A DNA stretch of 64,000 nucleotides, from contig CM055093.1 in assembly GCA_029204225.1 (NCBI GenBank), forward strand, positions 22,129,436-22,193,435, written 5' to 3'. Below are positions 49,701 through 61,063 of the stretch, piece after piece. Source of the stretch: Diphasiastrum complanatum (taxonomy: Eukaryota > Streptophyta > Lycopodiopsida > Lycopodiales > Lycopodiaceae). Within the stretch, counting starts at the first letter, position 1. Each line of letters starts with the position of its first letter. Below the pieces are notes generated by a model, which was not told the DNA's origin, ran no database searches, and worked only from the letters and a program-made list of their open reading frames with translations. Both the position numbers and the translations under genes were made by a program.

Positions 49701-52700
49701 CATTTGAAGGAAAACTTGACCTCACCTTTCAAGAGAAATTTTGGAGGAGTGTCATGAAATCTTAGCTTAAGAACATGAGTAACGACAAAAAGTCCTCACA
49801 GAAGTCAAATAGAGCAAGATTGTACATTGATATTCTTGATCTTCAATAGTGAAACCTCTCCAGTTGCTAAAATGCTCACATTTGCAAGCACACAATGGCT
49901 GACCATCTAGATCATATGCATTAAACTCATCAATTGACCTTCTTTAGTGGAAGCTTGAAGCTCTTGAGATTCATCATTTACCTGCTATGCTACAGTTTAC
50001 ATTTGTTAATGACTTGCTCTTGTGTGCTTTGGAAAAAAGGCTATTCAACTGCATGCTTTGTTACAGAGCATGTAATGTTATCAGAGTCCTTGATTTGCAG
50101 TTCTGATTGTTGCAGGTATATTGTTTCTGACTGTGATGCGGTGGCTATTATTAATGATTATTTCCATTATGCTCCCACCCCTGAAGATGCAGTTTCTGAA
50201 GTTTTGAAAGCAGGTAACTCGTTTGTAGATTAATCTCTTATTGGTCTGGGATTTCTGAAAGCTGAGAAAAATTCTATAGCCTGAAGTTGAACAGTCAATG
50301 TCACTGAATAGGTTTTTGTGTATATATATCAAATAATCAATATTGCAAAACTCATCTTTTCAGGCCTGGATCTAAACTGTGGAACTTACATTGCAAGGCA
50401 TGCGCAGAAAGCCATTGATGAAGGAAAACTCTCTGAAGTCAACATTGATGAAGCCCTTTCCAAGCTAGTATCTGTGCAAATGCGGCTTGGGCTTTTTGAT
50501 GGGAATCCCCAAAACCACCGATATGGAATGCTTGGACCTGAAGCAGTATGCACAAACGAACATCAGCATTTAGCACTTGAAGCTGCTAGACAGAGTATTG
50601 TACTCTTGAAAAATGAAGGAGGGCTTTTACCGTTGTCTAAAAAGAATACTCGTACTTTGGCTCTTATTGGTCCGCATGGAAATGCCTCAGATGCCATGCT
50701 TGGAAACTACGCAGGTATTGTCGAGCTGGAAGTTTTTTTATTGAGTGACACTGTGCTGTTTTCATGCAAGATTTGTGACACATGGTTCTGCATGAATGAA
50801 TTCTTATCTCTTTATGTCTTCTTTAATAGACTTCATCAAGCTTGAGGAGCTCTTAATGTGAGAAGCCCTTGGACAATAAAATCACCTATAAGATCTTTGC
50901 TGTGTTATTTAGCAAAAGCGTGACATGTGTCAGAGAATCAATTTTCAAAGTGCAACCTAGCAATCTGGAGGTACTGAATTTGATGTAAATGTATGAAGAC
51001 AACGATATTTAGTAGATAAACACTAATCGTGAAAGTGACCTATGAGATCTCCTGGATACTGCTTGAAACAATAAACCCTAAAGTGAGTGGAGGGCACTGC
51101 AAATTAAAAAATTTCCTCCAATACTCATAACAAGAGACTAGTGTATGTACTATGAAAAAAATAGGATGATATCTTTTTCCATGACGACACTAGCTAAGGA
51201 TTGGAATTCAATCCTTCTTGGTGTTCTGGATTGACAAAAAGTGTGTGAAAATCTTCTGTTCAGTTGATTTTGCAGAGAGAAAAGGGGCATTGGTTTTCTT
51301 GGAAGTCGGAGATTGTTCTACTGGGAGAAGTGATCCTATTGTTAAATTCCATGAAATTTTTTTTGTGGGGTGCCATCATTCGGGTTCCCTCCAGGCATGT
51401 AAAGTATGTTCTTCTGGAAGTAAAGTAAAGTTATGAACCGAATCACAGATTATAGTATCAATGAAGCAGAAATTGACAATAAATGAAGCAATAAAATAAT
51501 CTTTCATGAAGAATGGTAAATAACATCACATCATAGAATCAATGGCAAAGGCAAGAGTTCTCCCCACAAAGAGCCCAAGCAATACCAAATCATAAGCTGA
51601 ATAATCAATGTACACAGGGCCTGTTTATGGTCCCTTGAGGAACCTTAAGAACTTTTGGAGCAGCAATAGTGTGCCCTCCTAAAGAATCCCCCCACTCAAG
51701 GTAATTAAGTATTAAAAATTGGGCCCTTGGCCGGTCTCAAATATAAATGCATAAAAAAGGCTTTTAGGCCTGTTCATGAGTAAAAGGTCTTGTGGCTAAT
51801 AAAGCAATATAGGCCCTATAATCCATGCCGCCTATGGCATACTGACAAGGGAACTACAATGAGAACGTCCTTGAAAAAATGGCAACGGGAACGCCATGCC
51901 AACATAGTAGCATATACATACACATCAAATTTAAAGTTTATAGAATTTTGTATATTGAAGTTACACATAATATAAACGTTCCCGAACTCACATTCCCAAC
52001 CAGAGCAGGTTTGGGACTGCATTGCACGTCTACAAGGCCACGTTCCCGTGTCACTATGGTCTATGGATAGTTCGTAACTCTTTCCACTGAATAACACTGC
52101 TCCCAATGTGAGCAAGAAAAAAAACACCACCATGAACAAAGTACCATAAGGAGGTACAAAACTTGTAGCAATTGAGATATGATCTATCGAATATGGTCAA
52201 TGTCGAACATGAAAAAGAACATGAAGCACTATCAAGGGACGGAGAGGGCCTAGGAATGGCAATTGAAGGTGTGAAAGTAAATCATTTCGGAACAACGGCT
52301 CCCACACATGTAAGTACCAAGAATGCTAGAGAAAATCCATCAATAGGAACATCACGAGAACAGCTAGGAAAGGCCAATGCTACACCAACAAACATACCAC
52401 TGGCATATGTAAACTTGAAGACCACATCAGTGGATCGAGTGGCAATAGAGCACACTAAGCATTAGGGGCATAAAACATCTAGAAGCACAAATGGAAGGAA
52501 ATAGGATACCATAGCCCTGATGCATAAAGGTAAGCAACACCACAAGCTGTCCACCTCAGACCAAGTATGAGAAACAAAGCCGCTCTTCTGAAAAGTATGA
52601 AAAATCATGGAAGATCAAAGGAACCAACATCCAAAAATAGCCCATATCCAAAAAGGCCACCAATGCTTGGTAGTAATGGGAACAAATGTCATAGAAAAAA

Positions 52701-55700
52701 ATCCCAAAGAAACCACACCTGTGCTATAATGTTTGATACCCAAATGGAAAGCCGTGGTGAAATGAAATAGGCCACCCTTATATTTGTAACCATCATGAGT
52801 AAACCGCAGAAAGGTGATAAGGGAGCCCAATAGGTGTGATAGAAATGATACCTTACAAGGACTACCATCCCAAGTAAGTGAATCTCCTCCAATAATGGTA
52901 GTAGTCATAGTAAAATCACTAAGCACATAGAAATTTGCTAATAGAGGTGCACGCTAGTAGCATTGTTGGAGACAAGGTGAGGCATAACAATGATCTTAAC
53001 CAAGCTGAAGCAGCCAAGCATGCCAAATATTCGTATTAACCACGGAGGTGGAGAGGTACCAATGTCCCATGCTAAAAACCAAGTACGTCGACCACTAGCA
53101 AAAAGAACATGAGCAAATAGATTCCAAGCTAGGCGTCTCGACCAAGAATGCCGTAAGGCAAGAATGAGGAACTCAGAAAAGGAAGACTAGGAAAACATCC
53201 CTGCCAAGCATGTCGAAGCGAACCCTGCATGGTGTAGCATCATAGAAGCAAACTCATGCATGTATGAAGAACCAAGAACATATAGAAAAAGGAGAAATCT
53301 GGTGAGATCTGTCAAGCTAGATTAACATGTGTGCCAATACTACTGGAATACTAGCATGGAGTGTAACATAATGTACGTTACAAAATCTGCAAATTTGTGT
53401 GAGTCTTTCGAATATGCAAGACATAATGGTGCCGAAAAGGAAATACATGGACATATCCTCATATGAAAGAATGTGGTCCCTCAAAATATACCTCAAGCAA
53501 AAAATATGAATTTCCCCCTGTTTGATATGTATATGTCAGGTGATCCTCGAGCTCAGATAGAAATATCCTCAAATTTATACTCTAAATGCCATAGTTGAAG
53601 CATCCAATCGACCTATGGATAGAGAATCATCACAAAAGAAGAACCCTCAACGTGCAATGGCACTCGAATCGTTCCTATGATCATGTTTGTATGTGGTAAG
53701 GGCGCAAACATGGTGGCAGAATTTGAAGGATAGGGCCAGCGCCCTATGCACAAGGAGGAATTCCAAGAACCTTTTGAAACTGCTTTTTTGCCAGTTTTGG
53801 AGAATTTGAAGCATTATCGTTGATATGCAATTTTGCAAATGTTGGTTTGTCCTTTAAGGATGACGCAATTTGTGTTATTTGCTGTTTTAATACGATGGTT
53901 TTTGGACTCCACGACCTCATTCGCATGAATTTTTGGGAAGGACCAAGCTGTGAATGTGCTTTCTGACCAACGTAGTCATAATTTCAATAATGCTAAACTG
54001 GTGCAAAAATTCAAGTTGGACACCATCCCAAGCTACCATAGGTATGTTGTCATCAAATGCTGCAGGAGATTGTTCCTCACTTGTCGTCAAAAATTCAGGA
54101 TTATATAGATAGGATTACCTTTCACATAATGAATCATGATAAGGTAGATTTAGTTCTCGGTAATGAATGAGTCATTCCAGAAAGACCATGCGACACATAA
54201 TTTGAAAATTTGGCATAAGAGCAATTGCCTGAGGGTCCACCTCCTTCCAGGGGTGTAGATCATCAAATAGAGCTTCTTCCCAATAGTTCTCTTGTATCAC
54301 CTTTTCCCTACAAGATGTACCCGACGGAAGAGACATAATTAAAATTATTCACGTACGGGTCATATTAAACTCAATAAATCCCCTTGGGGGCAACCAATGT
54401 TGCTAGTCGGTAAGAGAGACGAGAGATTACGCCTCTGTGTAGATTATCAGAAGCTTAATAAAATGATGATTAAGAATCTTTATTCCTTACCTAGAATGGA
54501 TTATTTAATAGATCACCTAAATGATGCAAGACATTTCACCAAGATAGACCTTAGATTAGACTGCCATTAGAATAGAGGATGAGGACTTGCTGAAAATGGG
54601 TTTTTGGACAAGATATGGCCACTGAATTTTCAGTTTTACCTTTTGGACTCATGAATGCTCCGACAACTTCTCAACAGATGATGAACGGTCTTCTTTGTCC
54701 ACATCTAGGAATTTTTATCGTAGGATTTCTTGACGACATCTTGGTGTATAGGCGCACTATGGAAAAATGTGCATTTCTGTACTGTCTTAAAGATCTTAAG
54801 GTAGAAAAAGCTCTATGTTGAAGATGAAGTGTGAAATTTTTGAAACAAAACTCAAGTATCTAGTCCATATCATATCATATCAAGGAATCAAGATCGATTT
54901 GTTAGGTATGAGAGTGGCCTATCCCAACAACCATTTGAAAACTAAAATCTTTTTTGGACTTCACTGGATTCTTTCATAGATTTATTAAGGACTATGTCCA
55001 TTTGGCATTGCCCCTAACAAATCTTCTTAAGGGAGTACAGAAGATTGCTAAACACAATCGTAAGAAATTCAACCCGCCTATTCGGTAGAATGATGAATTG
55101 AATGAAAGATTTGAGGCTTTGAAATACAGTGTGTCCATTGTGCCCATACTATACATACTCGATCTGACCAAGACATACCTTGCTAAGATTGATGATAGCG
55201 ATTATGCGGTAGGATCAGTCGTATATCAGGAAGGTAGATCAGTAACTTTTGAGAGCAAATAGTTAGATCCTGCTCATTTTAGGTACTCTACATATGAGAA
55301 GGCGCTCTTTGTTGTGCTAAAGACTTGGTGCCATTACTTGTATGGATCCGAATTCATTGTGATGACAGCTCATCAGTTCCTTAAGTACATCTGTGATGCT
55401 ATTGGCCTGTGAGGCCATAAGGCTAGATGGTTGAAACTCATTCAAGATTTCAAGTTTAACGTTAAATATTGTAGAGGTGCATCACATTGTGTTGCTGATG
55501 CTTTGAGCTGGATTGGAGAGTAGAAAATTCTAGATGTAGCTAAGACCTTGGGGGGACTCCAAAAAATGCTGAGGTAGAATATTCCATAAGATGGCTTACT
55601 TTTCCCAAATGGAATGGTTTGTGTGCCATATGAAGATGCTATAAGGGCCCAAATTTTTTATGAATGCTGCGACAATCCTAGTGCTGGAGACCTTGGCATA

Positions 55701-58344
55701 CACAGGACAATTGCCCTTGTTAAAAGGAATTTTATTGGCTAACGATGAAGGGTCGTGTGAAGGCACACGTTCAAAAGTGTGAACATTTGCCAAGTGAATA
55801 AAGTGGAAATATTCTTGACAAGAAATGAGAAAGTATTTCGATGGATCTTGTGAGTGGACATTCTAGATCTAGGAAGGGCCATGATGCCATTTGGGTGGTG
55901 GTTGACAGGCTAACCAAAATGGCGCAATTCATTTCAACGAAGCCTATTGTCAAGGCTTAAGAACTTGTTTAGTTTTTCGTTGAGAAGTTGTTCAGGTTAT
56001 TTGCATTGCTGAATGACATTGTTCGTGATTGTGATTCCAAGTTCACCAGCAAATTCTGGCTATTGGTTTTTGATAGACTGAAAACTACCATTAATCTATC
56101 ATCTTCTAATCACCCTGAATCTAATGGATAGACAAATGTACTAACTAGTTGATGGAGGATTTGTTTTGAGCATATGTCTCTAGGTGACAATCACATTGGG
56201 TTATGTACCTCCCAATGGTTGAGTTTGTGTGGGCTGCTTGTGATTTATACATTTTGGAATATTTTCCAGTTTTTGATGATCCATGTGAGATAAAAATGAA
56301 AAGTTTGTCTGGTTTAATGGTTTACAATCCTATGATAGGCTAGTTTATGAATGATTGGCTGTCTGTGGTGACCTTCATTAAATTAAATCAAACTTGTCAA
56401 ATGACTGCTGCTTTGGTTGCAGGAATCCCTTGCAAATTCATTACGCCTACACAGGGGCTACAAGCATATGGCACTGTCTTTTCTGAGCCTGGATGTATGA
56501 ATGTGTCTTGTGAAGAACTTCAGTTTTTAGATGAAGCTTTAGAGGTAGTGAAAAAAGTTGATGCAATAGTGCTGATTGTTGGTTTGGATGAAAATCAAGA
56601 AAAAGAAGGGCATGATCGGAAAAGCCTACTTCTGCCAGGACAGCAAGAAACTCTTGTGATTACTGTTGCTGCTGCTGCTGCAGCAGAAAACCATCCTGTT
56701 ATTGTTGTTGTCATGTGTGGAGGTCCTGTGGATATATCATTTGCTAAGGACAATGTCAACATATCAAGCATTCTCTGGATAGGGTATCCTGGTGAGGCAG
56801 GAGGCGAGGCACTTGCTCAAATTTTATATGGAGACTATAACCCAGGTATGATTTCTAGTTTACTCAAGGACTCCAGTTCTTGGATCTAGTGTAAGTTTTA
56901 TACTTCATAGTATGACTGAGGGATGATCTTATTTGAGGATATAATCTAGTGCAAGGCCCTGTACTGTTTGTTATGTCCAAAATCTCTTACAATGTGAATG
57001 CCTAACACTATTTCAATGTGCAAGATCTCATCGTGCCTTTGCGACATTTCTCTAGTTTATGACATCCAAGCTGCAATGTGGTTGGCTTTCTGGACTAGAT
57101 TCTACCATTTGCTTAACCCTCTTATAAATGCCTAGTGCTCCACGACTTAAGCTAATCAGGTAATGGAGCTGATGGGGCTCAATTATTACCATGGAAGTCA
57201 GCATTACAGATGGTCTTCTAGATTTACATAGTGTCTTCCAGCTACAAAAACTTGCTCCACTAACTACATGGGCAACCTGGAATAAAAAATCTCAGTCCTG
57301 GTATCATGCAAGTCCCCAAATCACACCACTAAAGAGAGTGATACATTGGAGCTCATAACATTCCAACCACATTGCTATCAGTACCTCAGTAATGCAATAT
57401 ATATTCACATAAGAACCTGGTATTTTCAATGAAACTTTTCTATTTGCTTAGTTTGACGATGCTATGTAAAGAGTTATGAACTTTAAGGAAAGAAGCTATG
57501 AGAGAATGTCTGGACAGATGTGTATTTATGCCCTTCACCACTGACTCATCAGGTATTCTAATTAGAAATGTGAGGACAACCTTAAGAACAAATTGTGTCT
57601 CATATTTTTTCTAGCATACATGCAATTTCTGTTCCCCTTGGTATGAAAGGATTGAGGTTCTGTAGTATGTTATCTTCATAACCGGCCTTCGTGGAACATG
57701 GTTTGACTGATGTATTAGCATATTTGCAAGCAGGTGGTCGAGTGCCTGTTACATGGTATCCTCAAGAGTTTGTGAAAGTATCTATGTTGGACATGCATAT
57801 GCGTCCAAACGAGACTAGTGAATATCCAGGGAGGACATATCGTTTCTATACGGGGAAAACTGTTTATGACTTCGGATATGGAAAAAGTTTCACAACTTTC
57901 TTGTCCTCTTTTGTGTTGGCTCCAGGAACTATCTATGGCAAGAAACTAGTCAGGCAATTGGCCAGTTTCCAAACATCTCCATTTTCTCTTGGGTTTGTAA
58001 GGGACTCCACGTCTAAGCTTGACGTAGAAGATGCATCATGTGACCATTATAATATTGATGTGACTCTTAATGTGACAAATACTGGCAATAGGGAAGGAAG
58101 CCATGTTTTGCTATTGTATGCTAAACCCCCAACAAGTGTTAAGGGGTCACCAAAGAAGTACCTTGTGGCTTTTGAGCGTATTCATTTACAGGCAAAGGAA
58201 TCCAAAAATGTGGTATTTTGGATTGTGCCATGTAGAGATTTGGCTCTGGTGCAGGGAGAAGGCAAAAAAGTGCTCTATTCAGGTGTATACACACTAACGG
58301 TAGACAAGGCCGAACATTCTTTAGTACTGATTCTGGATTCATGA
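37313..58344 (+). CDS. Gene B: secreted GH3 beta-D-xylosidase, BXL6/7-like (7 exons, 814 aa)
   Basis: Coding exons: 37313-37747, 38382-38738, 48195-48364, 50116-50213, 50364-50714, 56423-56845 and 57734-58344 (2,445 bp; intron phases 0, 0, 2, 1, 1, 1, identical to gene A). The start is in AAAATGGCT context and opens a signal peptide ([18 protein letters not shown]). The mature part has [68 protein letters not shown] and the nucleophile motif YIVSDCDAV (D326). The GH3 C-terminal domain has [24 protein letters not shown] and [10 protein letters not shown]; a fibronectin-III-like end has [14 protein letters not shown]. Oddities: intron 1 has a GC donor; the usual R..W-G before the nucleophile is Q..W-R (Q314, R318); introns 2 and 5 are 9.5 and 5.7 kb and full of retroelement debris. 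All exons are open, so the protein is predicted complete, but expression is less certain than for gene A. Expected role: cell-wall xylan side-group or oligoxyloside hydrolysis. Confidence 0.9.
37748..38381 (+). other. Gene B intron 1 (634 bp, GC-AG)
   Basis: Begins GCAAGA and ends TTTCCATAG. The acceptor side is nearly identical to gene A intron 1, so the boundary is secure. GC donors make up a small minority of plant introns. Confidence 0.85.
38382..38738 (+). CDS. Gene B exon 2
   Basis: 357 bp, residues 146-264, from [11 protein letters not shown] to DAFHFNAQ. Acceptor CATAG|GCAGTC, donor CAG|GTAACT. It carries an extra six-residue stretch (within [10 protein letters not shown]) that gene A lacks. 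Confidence 0.93.
38764..39325. repeat. Intron 2 internal duplication, copy 1
   Basis: Blocks 38770-38810, 38833-38935 and 39233-39320 align in order with 39543-39590, 39872-39968 and 40217-40302. The GC-rich element at 38985-39156 is present only here. Confidence 0.75.
38985..39156. mobile_element. GC-rich hairpin element, copy 2
   Basis: A 172-bp block of GCGTCCG/CGGACGC-rich arms around an A/T core (about 39053-39108), flanked on both sides by GACCAGA (38978-38984 and 39157-39163). Only one of the two intron-2 duplicate copies has it, which supports insertion. Related to 19180-19369 in gene A. Confidence 0.7.
39537..40310. repeat. Intron 2 internal duplication, copy 2
   Basis: Diverged second copy of 38764-39325. 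It lacks the GC-rich element and keeps CTCATGTTCTTC-like sequence derived from the intron's own 5' end. Confidence 0.75.
40381..40685. repeat. Three-copy tandem repeat in intron 2
   Basis: Copies start at 40381, 40460 and 40590 with GCTGAAGAT(AC)GTGGAGAG or GCTATAAGATACATGGAGAG, followed by TTGCCAGCCTCTGGTGATC. Copies 2 and 3 are about 130 bp apart and share the TTTACTAGATAT end; copy 1 is shorter. Confidence 0.85.
42035..42217 (-). pseudogene. Ty3-gypsy chromovirus integrase C-terminus (chromodomain)
   Basis: The frame has [20 protein letters not shown], the chromodomain core found at the end of chromovirus integrases, then ending in the LTR as is usual for this group. The rest of this element's pol is not visible upstream. 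Confidence 0.85.
42051..42063 (-). other. Polypurine tract and 3' LTR start
   Basis: On the minus strand AAGGGGGAGGAAG is followed at 42050 by TGTTACGAGACC, the apparent start of the chromovirus 3' LTR. The far end of the LTR (toward lower coordinates) was not located. Confidence 0.65.
43206..43218 (-). other. Primer-binding-site-like sequence
   Basis: Minus strand TGGTATCAGATCC, one base after an LTR-like end CTAACA (43220-43225). It directly abuts copia RNase H sequence, so it marks a junction between two elements. Confidence 0.5.
43222..44608 (-). pseudogene. Ty1-copia reverse transcriptase/RNase H relic in intron 2
   Basis: Minus strand, in order: [13 protein letters not shown] and [10 protein letters not shown] at the RT start (44270-44608), [20 protein letters not shown] and [15 protein letters not shown] (44130-43950), [20 protein letters not shown], then [13 protein letters not shown] with the catalytic VDD and [10 protein letters not shown] (43951-43400), then [20 protein letters not shown] at the RNase H start (43422-43222). 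Several frameshifts and stops. RNase H is cut near 43230. Confidence 0.9.
44093..44315 (-). repeat. Triplicated 75-bp unit inside the copia RT
   Basis: Units start at 44093, 44168 and 44243 (period exactly 75 bp) and are almost identical. In the RT frame each encodes about 25 residues covering [18 protein letters not shown]. One unit carries a TGG-to-TAG stop. Confidence 0.93.
44642..45180 (-). pseudogene. Ty1-copia integrase relic in intron 2
   Basis: The frame from 44869 has [20 protein letters not shown], the copia integrase block after the R-K-N-R-T region. Decayed core sequence continues to about 45180. The segment 45190-45470 shows no homology and may be an insertion. Confidence 0.75.
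45480..46786 (-). pseudogene. Ty1-copia gag/protease relic in intron 2
   Basis: Gag starts at 46786 ([20 protein letters not shown]), with a TGG-to-TGA change soon after, then the UBN2 body at 46718-46368 ([37 protein letters not shown]). Protease-linked sequence follows near 45830 (WFID, HMTGK-like), then [11 protein letters not shown] at 45665. The segment 45990-46240 looks unrelated. Confidence 0.8.
46813..47496 (-). repeat. Probable copia 5' LTR and primer-binding site
   Basis: The primer-binding site TTGATATCAGAAC (46813-46825) lies 26 bp upstream of the gag start. The LTR would run from about 46828 to 47496, starting TGTTATGTCC and ending CATTGTCA on the minus strand. A palindrome CTAACTAAC-CTAA-GTTAGTTAG sits at 47465-47486. 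No second LTR confirms these limits. Confidence 0.45.
47559..47661. repeat. Pyrimidine-rich low-complexity tract
   Basis: TTC/CTCC-rich run. Reading frames through it are artefacts. Confidence 0.85.
48195..48364 (+). CDS. Gene B exon 3
   Basis: 170 bp, residues 265-321, [10 protein letters not shown] to KWRLDG. Acceptor ATCAG|GTGAC, donor GATGG|GTAGGT. The W-R (normally W-G) is near its end. Confidence 0.92.
48365..50115 (+). other. Gene B intron 3 (1,751 bp)
   Basis: Phase-2 GT-AG intron. No coding sequence or clear repeats recognised. Confidence 0.85.
50116..50213 (+). CDS. Gene B exon 4 (nucleophile exon)
   Basis: 98 bp, residues 321-354, encoding YIVSDCDAV and [15 protein letters not shown]. 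Acceptor TTGCAG|GTATAT, donor GCAG|GTAACT. Confidence 0.93.
50364..50714 (+). CDS. Gene B exon 5
   Basis: 351 bp, residues 354-471, GLDLNCGTY to GNYAG. Acceptor TTTCAG|GCCTGG, donor GCAG|GTATTG. Confidence 0.93.
50715..56422 (+). other. Gene B intron 5 (5,708 bp)
   Basis: Phase-1 GT-AG intron. The first 3.6 kb shows no recognisable gene; the last 2 kb is a gypsy pol relic in the same orientation as gene B. The final 30-40 bases (ATGACTGCTNCTTTG) still match gene A intron 5. Confidence 0.85.
54400..56290 (+). pseudogene. Ty3-gypsy pol relic (RT, RNase H, integrase) in intron 5
   Basis: Plus strand, in order: [17 protein letters not shown] and HFTKIDLR (54420-54560), [20 protein letters not shown] and FLDDILVY (54615-54760; the catalytic LDD is kept), [13 protein letters not shown] with [13 protein letters not shown] and [10 protein letters not shown] (RNase H, 55190-55360), AGDLGIHRT (H2C2 zinc region, about 55685), then [29 protein letters not shown] and [10 protein letters not shown] (integrase core, 55840-56130). 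Many stops and frameshifts make it inactive. Confidence 0.88.
56423..56845 (+). CDS. Gene B exon 6
   Basis: 423 bp, residues 471-612, [12 protein letters not shown] to YGDYNPG. Has a short GCN run giving consecutive alanines (VAAAAAAEN) where gene A has VAAKAAVEN. Acceptor TTGCAG|GAATCC, donor CCAG|GTATGA. Confidence 0.93.
56846..57733 (+). other. Gene B intron 6 (888 bp)
   Basis: Phase-1 GT-AG intron, against 182 bp in gene A. No recognisable content. Confidence 0.85.
57734..58344 (+). CDS. Gene B exon 7
   Basis: 611 bp including the stop at 58342-58344, residues 612-814, [13 protein letters not shown] through [10 protein letters not shown] to LILDS. Acceptor AGCAG|GTGGTC. Confidence 0.93.
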
Positions 58345-58539
58345 GCTTCAAAGACTTTGGATTGATGAGTCCCCAACACTCAGAACACTTAAGTATTTCA
58401 CCCTGATACTGCTTTTGGTTACCTCAAAATGCATATTTTCACCCCTTAGATTCAATGTACTTGTTTAGCAAACACTGGTTGCTTAGAGGCCGTGATTTGC
58501 AAATTGCAAATTTACTCTTGCCTCGTATTTTTATATCTC

Positions 58540-58545
58540 AATAAA
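58540..58545 (+). terminator. Gene B polyadenylation signal
   Basis: AATAAA about 195 bp after the gene B stop codon, in AT-rich 3' flank. A plausible near-upstream element; the cleavage site is not determinable. Confidence 0.5.
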
Positions 58546-59122
58546 AGATCTGGGTGGAGGTTAATATAATGATAACAAGGCTCCAGAGTACATGTAAGGG
58601 ATATCACTCACACTGGTACTTCCATACTAATTTGCATGATCAAACACTCGTCTGAGGAAAACAAGTGCAGCCTCATAATCTTATAAATTATCGGAGAAGT
58701 CTAAGAACATTGAGTTGACATCTAATGGCTAGAGATCTTATAAGCCCATTCATTGTTTGTCACATGGAAATAAATGTGGGTTGACTTACACTTTAAGACA
58801 TAACACAGTGTAACCATACCAGCCGAGTATAGAATGTTGGTGCACCTTAAAATATTTTATTAACAATACTTGTATTACATATAAGATGAATCAAATATAA
58901 CTACGAAATAAGTTGTACTTTGCAGGTCAAGAACCCAACTAAAGCCTTACAGAAGTGCCGTATTCTTGAATTTTGTAGCAGATTTTGGCCTAGAAATTGT
59001 TCTATGCCTGCTACAGAGCACACTTCTCTGTCATTTGAACTAGATATAGCGTTCTAAGCTTTTCCTGAATTTTCATGCATATAAATTTACGATACATTTA
59101 AAAGCAAGCGTGTCTAATAAGA

Positions 59123-59212
59123 TTTTCAGCAGGGTAGAAGAATAAAGGTCACTGCTGTAACTGGAACTTTCAGCAGGGTAGAAGGATAAGGGTCACTGCC
59201 GTAACTGGACAG
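59123..59212. repeat. 45-bp tandem duplication
   Basis: Copies at 59123 and 59168 both read TTTCAGCAGGGTAGAAG, then GGTCACTGC and GTAACTGGA. Confidence 0.9.
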
Positions 59213-59718
59213 CTGAACATAAACTTGTCGTCTTAGAAACGAGGGCTCAGAAGAATAATTGAAGCTGAAATGCTGTAATTTAAAGTTCCATCATAGACTC
59301 CCTGGGTGAGAGGGTAGGTATCTATTTATATTCACAGAGGCCATTTGTCCATAGGAGCAATGTACCATATCCAACGAGCTAAGTATCAGAAGCAAAAATA
59401 TCCATGTTGTGCAGCTCAAAAAATTTTGTGAAAGTTTCACCAATGGCCAGGTTCCATTTAGAAATCTCTCCTGCATATCTAGATCATCTTGGTGAATCAA
59501 GTAGTGAAAAGGCTGTAATGGTGATTTTATGTGACATGGCACATCATGACTTGAACCCACCCACTAACGCTACTCCAACCTTACAATCATAATACTTGCA
59601 AGTAAGCCATTTTGAAAGCTTTACAAGTACTAGATGTAAAAATGGGTAAATATATATGTCTAGTGAAAGGTAAGGTGCTTTTCAAAATAACGACTTACAA
59701 AAGAAATTCTAAAATCCT

Positions 59719-59869
59719 GAAACAAAAATCTCCTTAATTTCAGTTTGAAATGGGCTCCAAGTGAAACTTAGAGACAAGGGTGGAGAATTTGTTACTTAGT
59801 AAAGAGGGAAGAAAAGAAAAAAACTTATTTAAAGAGATATATGAGAAGCATCTGCCAAACCAAACACAA

Positions 59870-59900
<31 letters not shown>

Positions 59901-60051
59901 ACACACTATACAAGTTACACTTGGAGCCCATACCAAATTTTAAATTTGAGGGGTATAATTTCTTTAGAATTTTTATTCTATTTTTTGAAGTTTGTAAATT
60001 TATAAATTTTATTTGCCCATGAAAGCAAAGAATAAGAAAGGGATGATGGGC
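59719..60051. repeat. Direct repeat R2, copy 1
   Basis: Matches 61064-61331 from TGAAACAAAAATCTCC to GGGATGATGGGC, with an extra C-run/(AC)n insertion at 59868-59905 and a short missing stretch. Could be a pair of LTRs around about 1 kb, but it lacks the TG...CA ends. Confidence 0.88.
59868..59905. repeat. C-run followed by (AC)n
   Basis: About 17 C followed by about ten AC repeats. Confidence 0.95.
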
Positions 60052-61063
60052 AAATTTAGTATAAAATTTAAATATGGCAACCACCTTTGACCTCTAGTGT
60101 CACATAAGATTGATTAGTGATTTAATCAAAATGGATCAAATCATTAATGGTGTGAAAAAAGAAGTCCTTTTTTAATTTCAAAAGGGCCTAATGGTAGCAC
60201 TGTATTGATTTCACCATTGTAGTTAAGATAAATGCAATGCTCCCATTCATATCTTCATCATTGTTATTTTGTTTCCAGGAATAAATCATGTAAACTCACA
60301 CTGCATTCTCAAATATTTGTTCTTGTTTTATATATATTTTCACAGGTGTTTAAGTGGTCATCCTACTTCTACGCATATGTTTGAAGGTTGTAACCTTTGG
60401 CGGATAATCTATTTGAACAATATTGTTCGATACTTCACTCTCAAGAATGTTGTTACAAGCCTACCATTTTAATTTCATTCCATCTAGCTCTTGGAATCCT
60501 CCATTCCTAGACATCCATGTCTCTGAGAAAGATTGGGAGTGGCCAAGGATTCGAATAATGATGTGTCATCTCCAAGCATGGGTATCTTGTCTAAACATGC
60601 ATTCCAATGGAGACCTTAGAGTAGATATTTGTCTTTATGAATTAATCTCTATTTCAGCCCCATTGAATAAAGAAAATAGATATTTCGTATTTAGCTTGAC
60701 CAAGTGAGTAGAAACCTCTAAACTCAAATCTTACATGATTGGACAATGGAGATTAAGTTTGGGGACCCCCTTTACCCATTGTAATTTCAAGATTTTCTAT
60801 TGTATCAATAAATAAAGTTAAGGTTTGTGTTGCAATCCAAAAGCTTCTGACACTCTACAAGTTTTTTCTTTTTATTTCATCTTAAATCTTTGTTAGATTG
60901 TAATGGTGGAAAAAGTAGATCAAATTGTTTTTATTTAATGAGTTTGTTGGAAAAGTATAAGATTGGAATTGTTTTTAACTTAAATTGGCTTGCAAGTCGA
61001 GGTATTGAAGAGGAAATCACTTTCGGATTAACATACTCCTCTAGTCTAGATACAAAAAAGCTC
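60052..61063. other. Unassigned sequence between R2 copies
   Basis: No primer-binding site, coding region or polypurine tract seen. Confidence 0.35.

Noticed and set aside
52172-52465. 97-aa reading frame in gene B intron 5
   Set aside because: Matches no family I know and lies in an intron among decayed repeats; likely chance.
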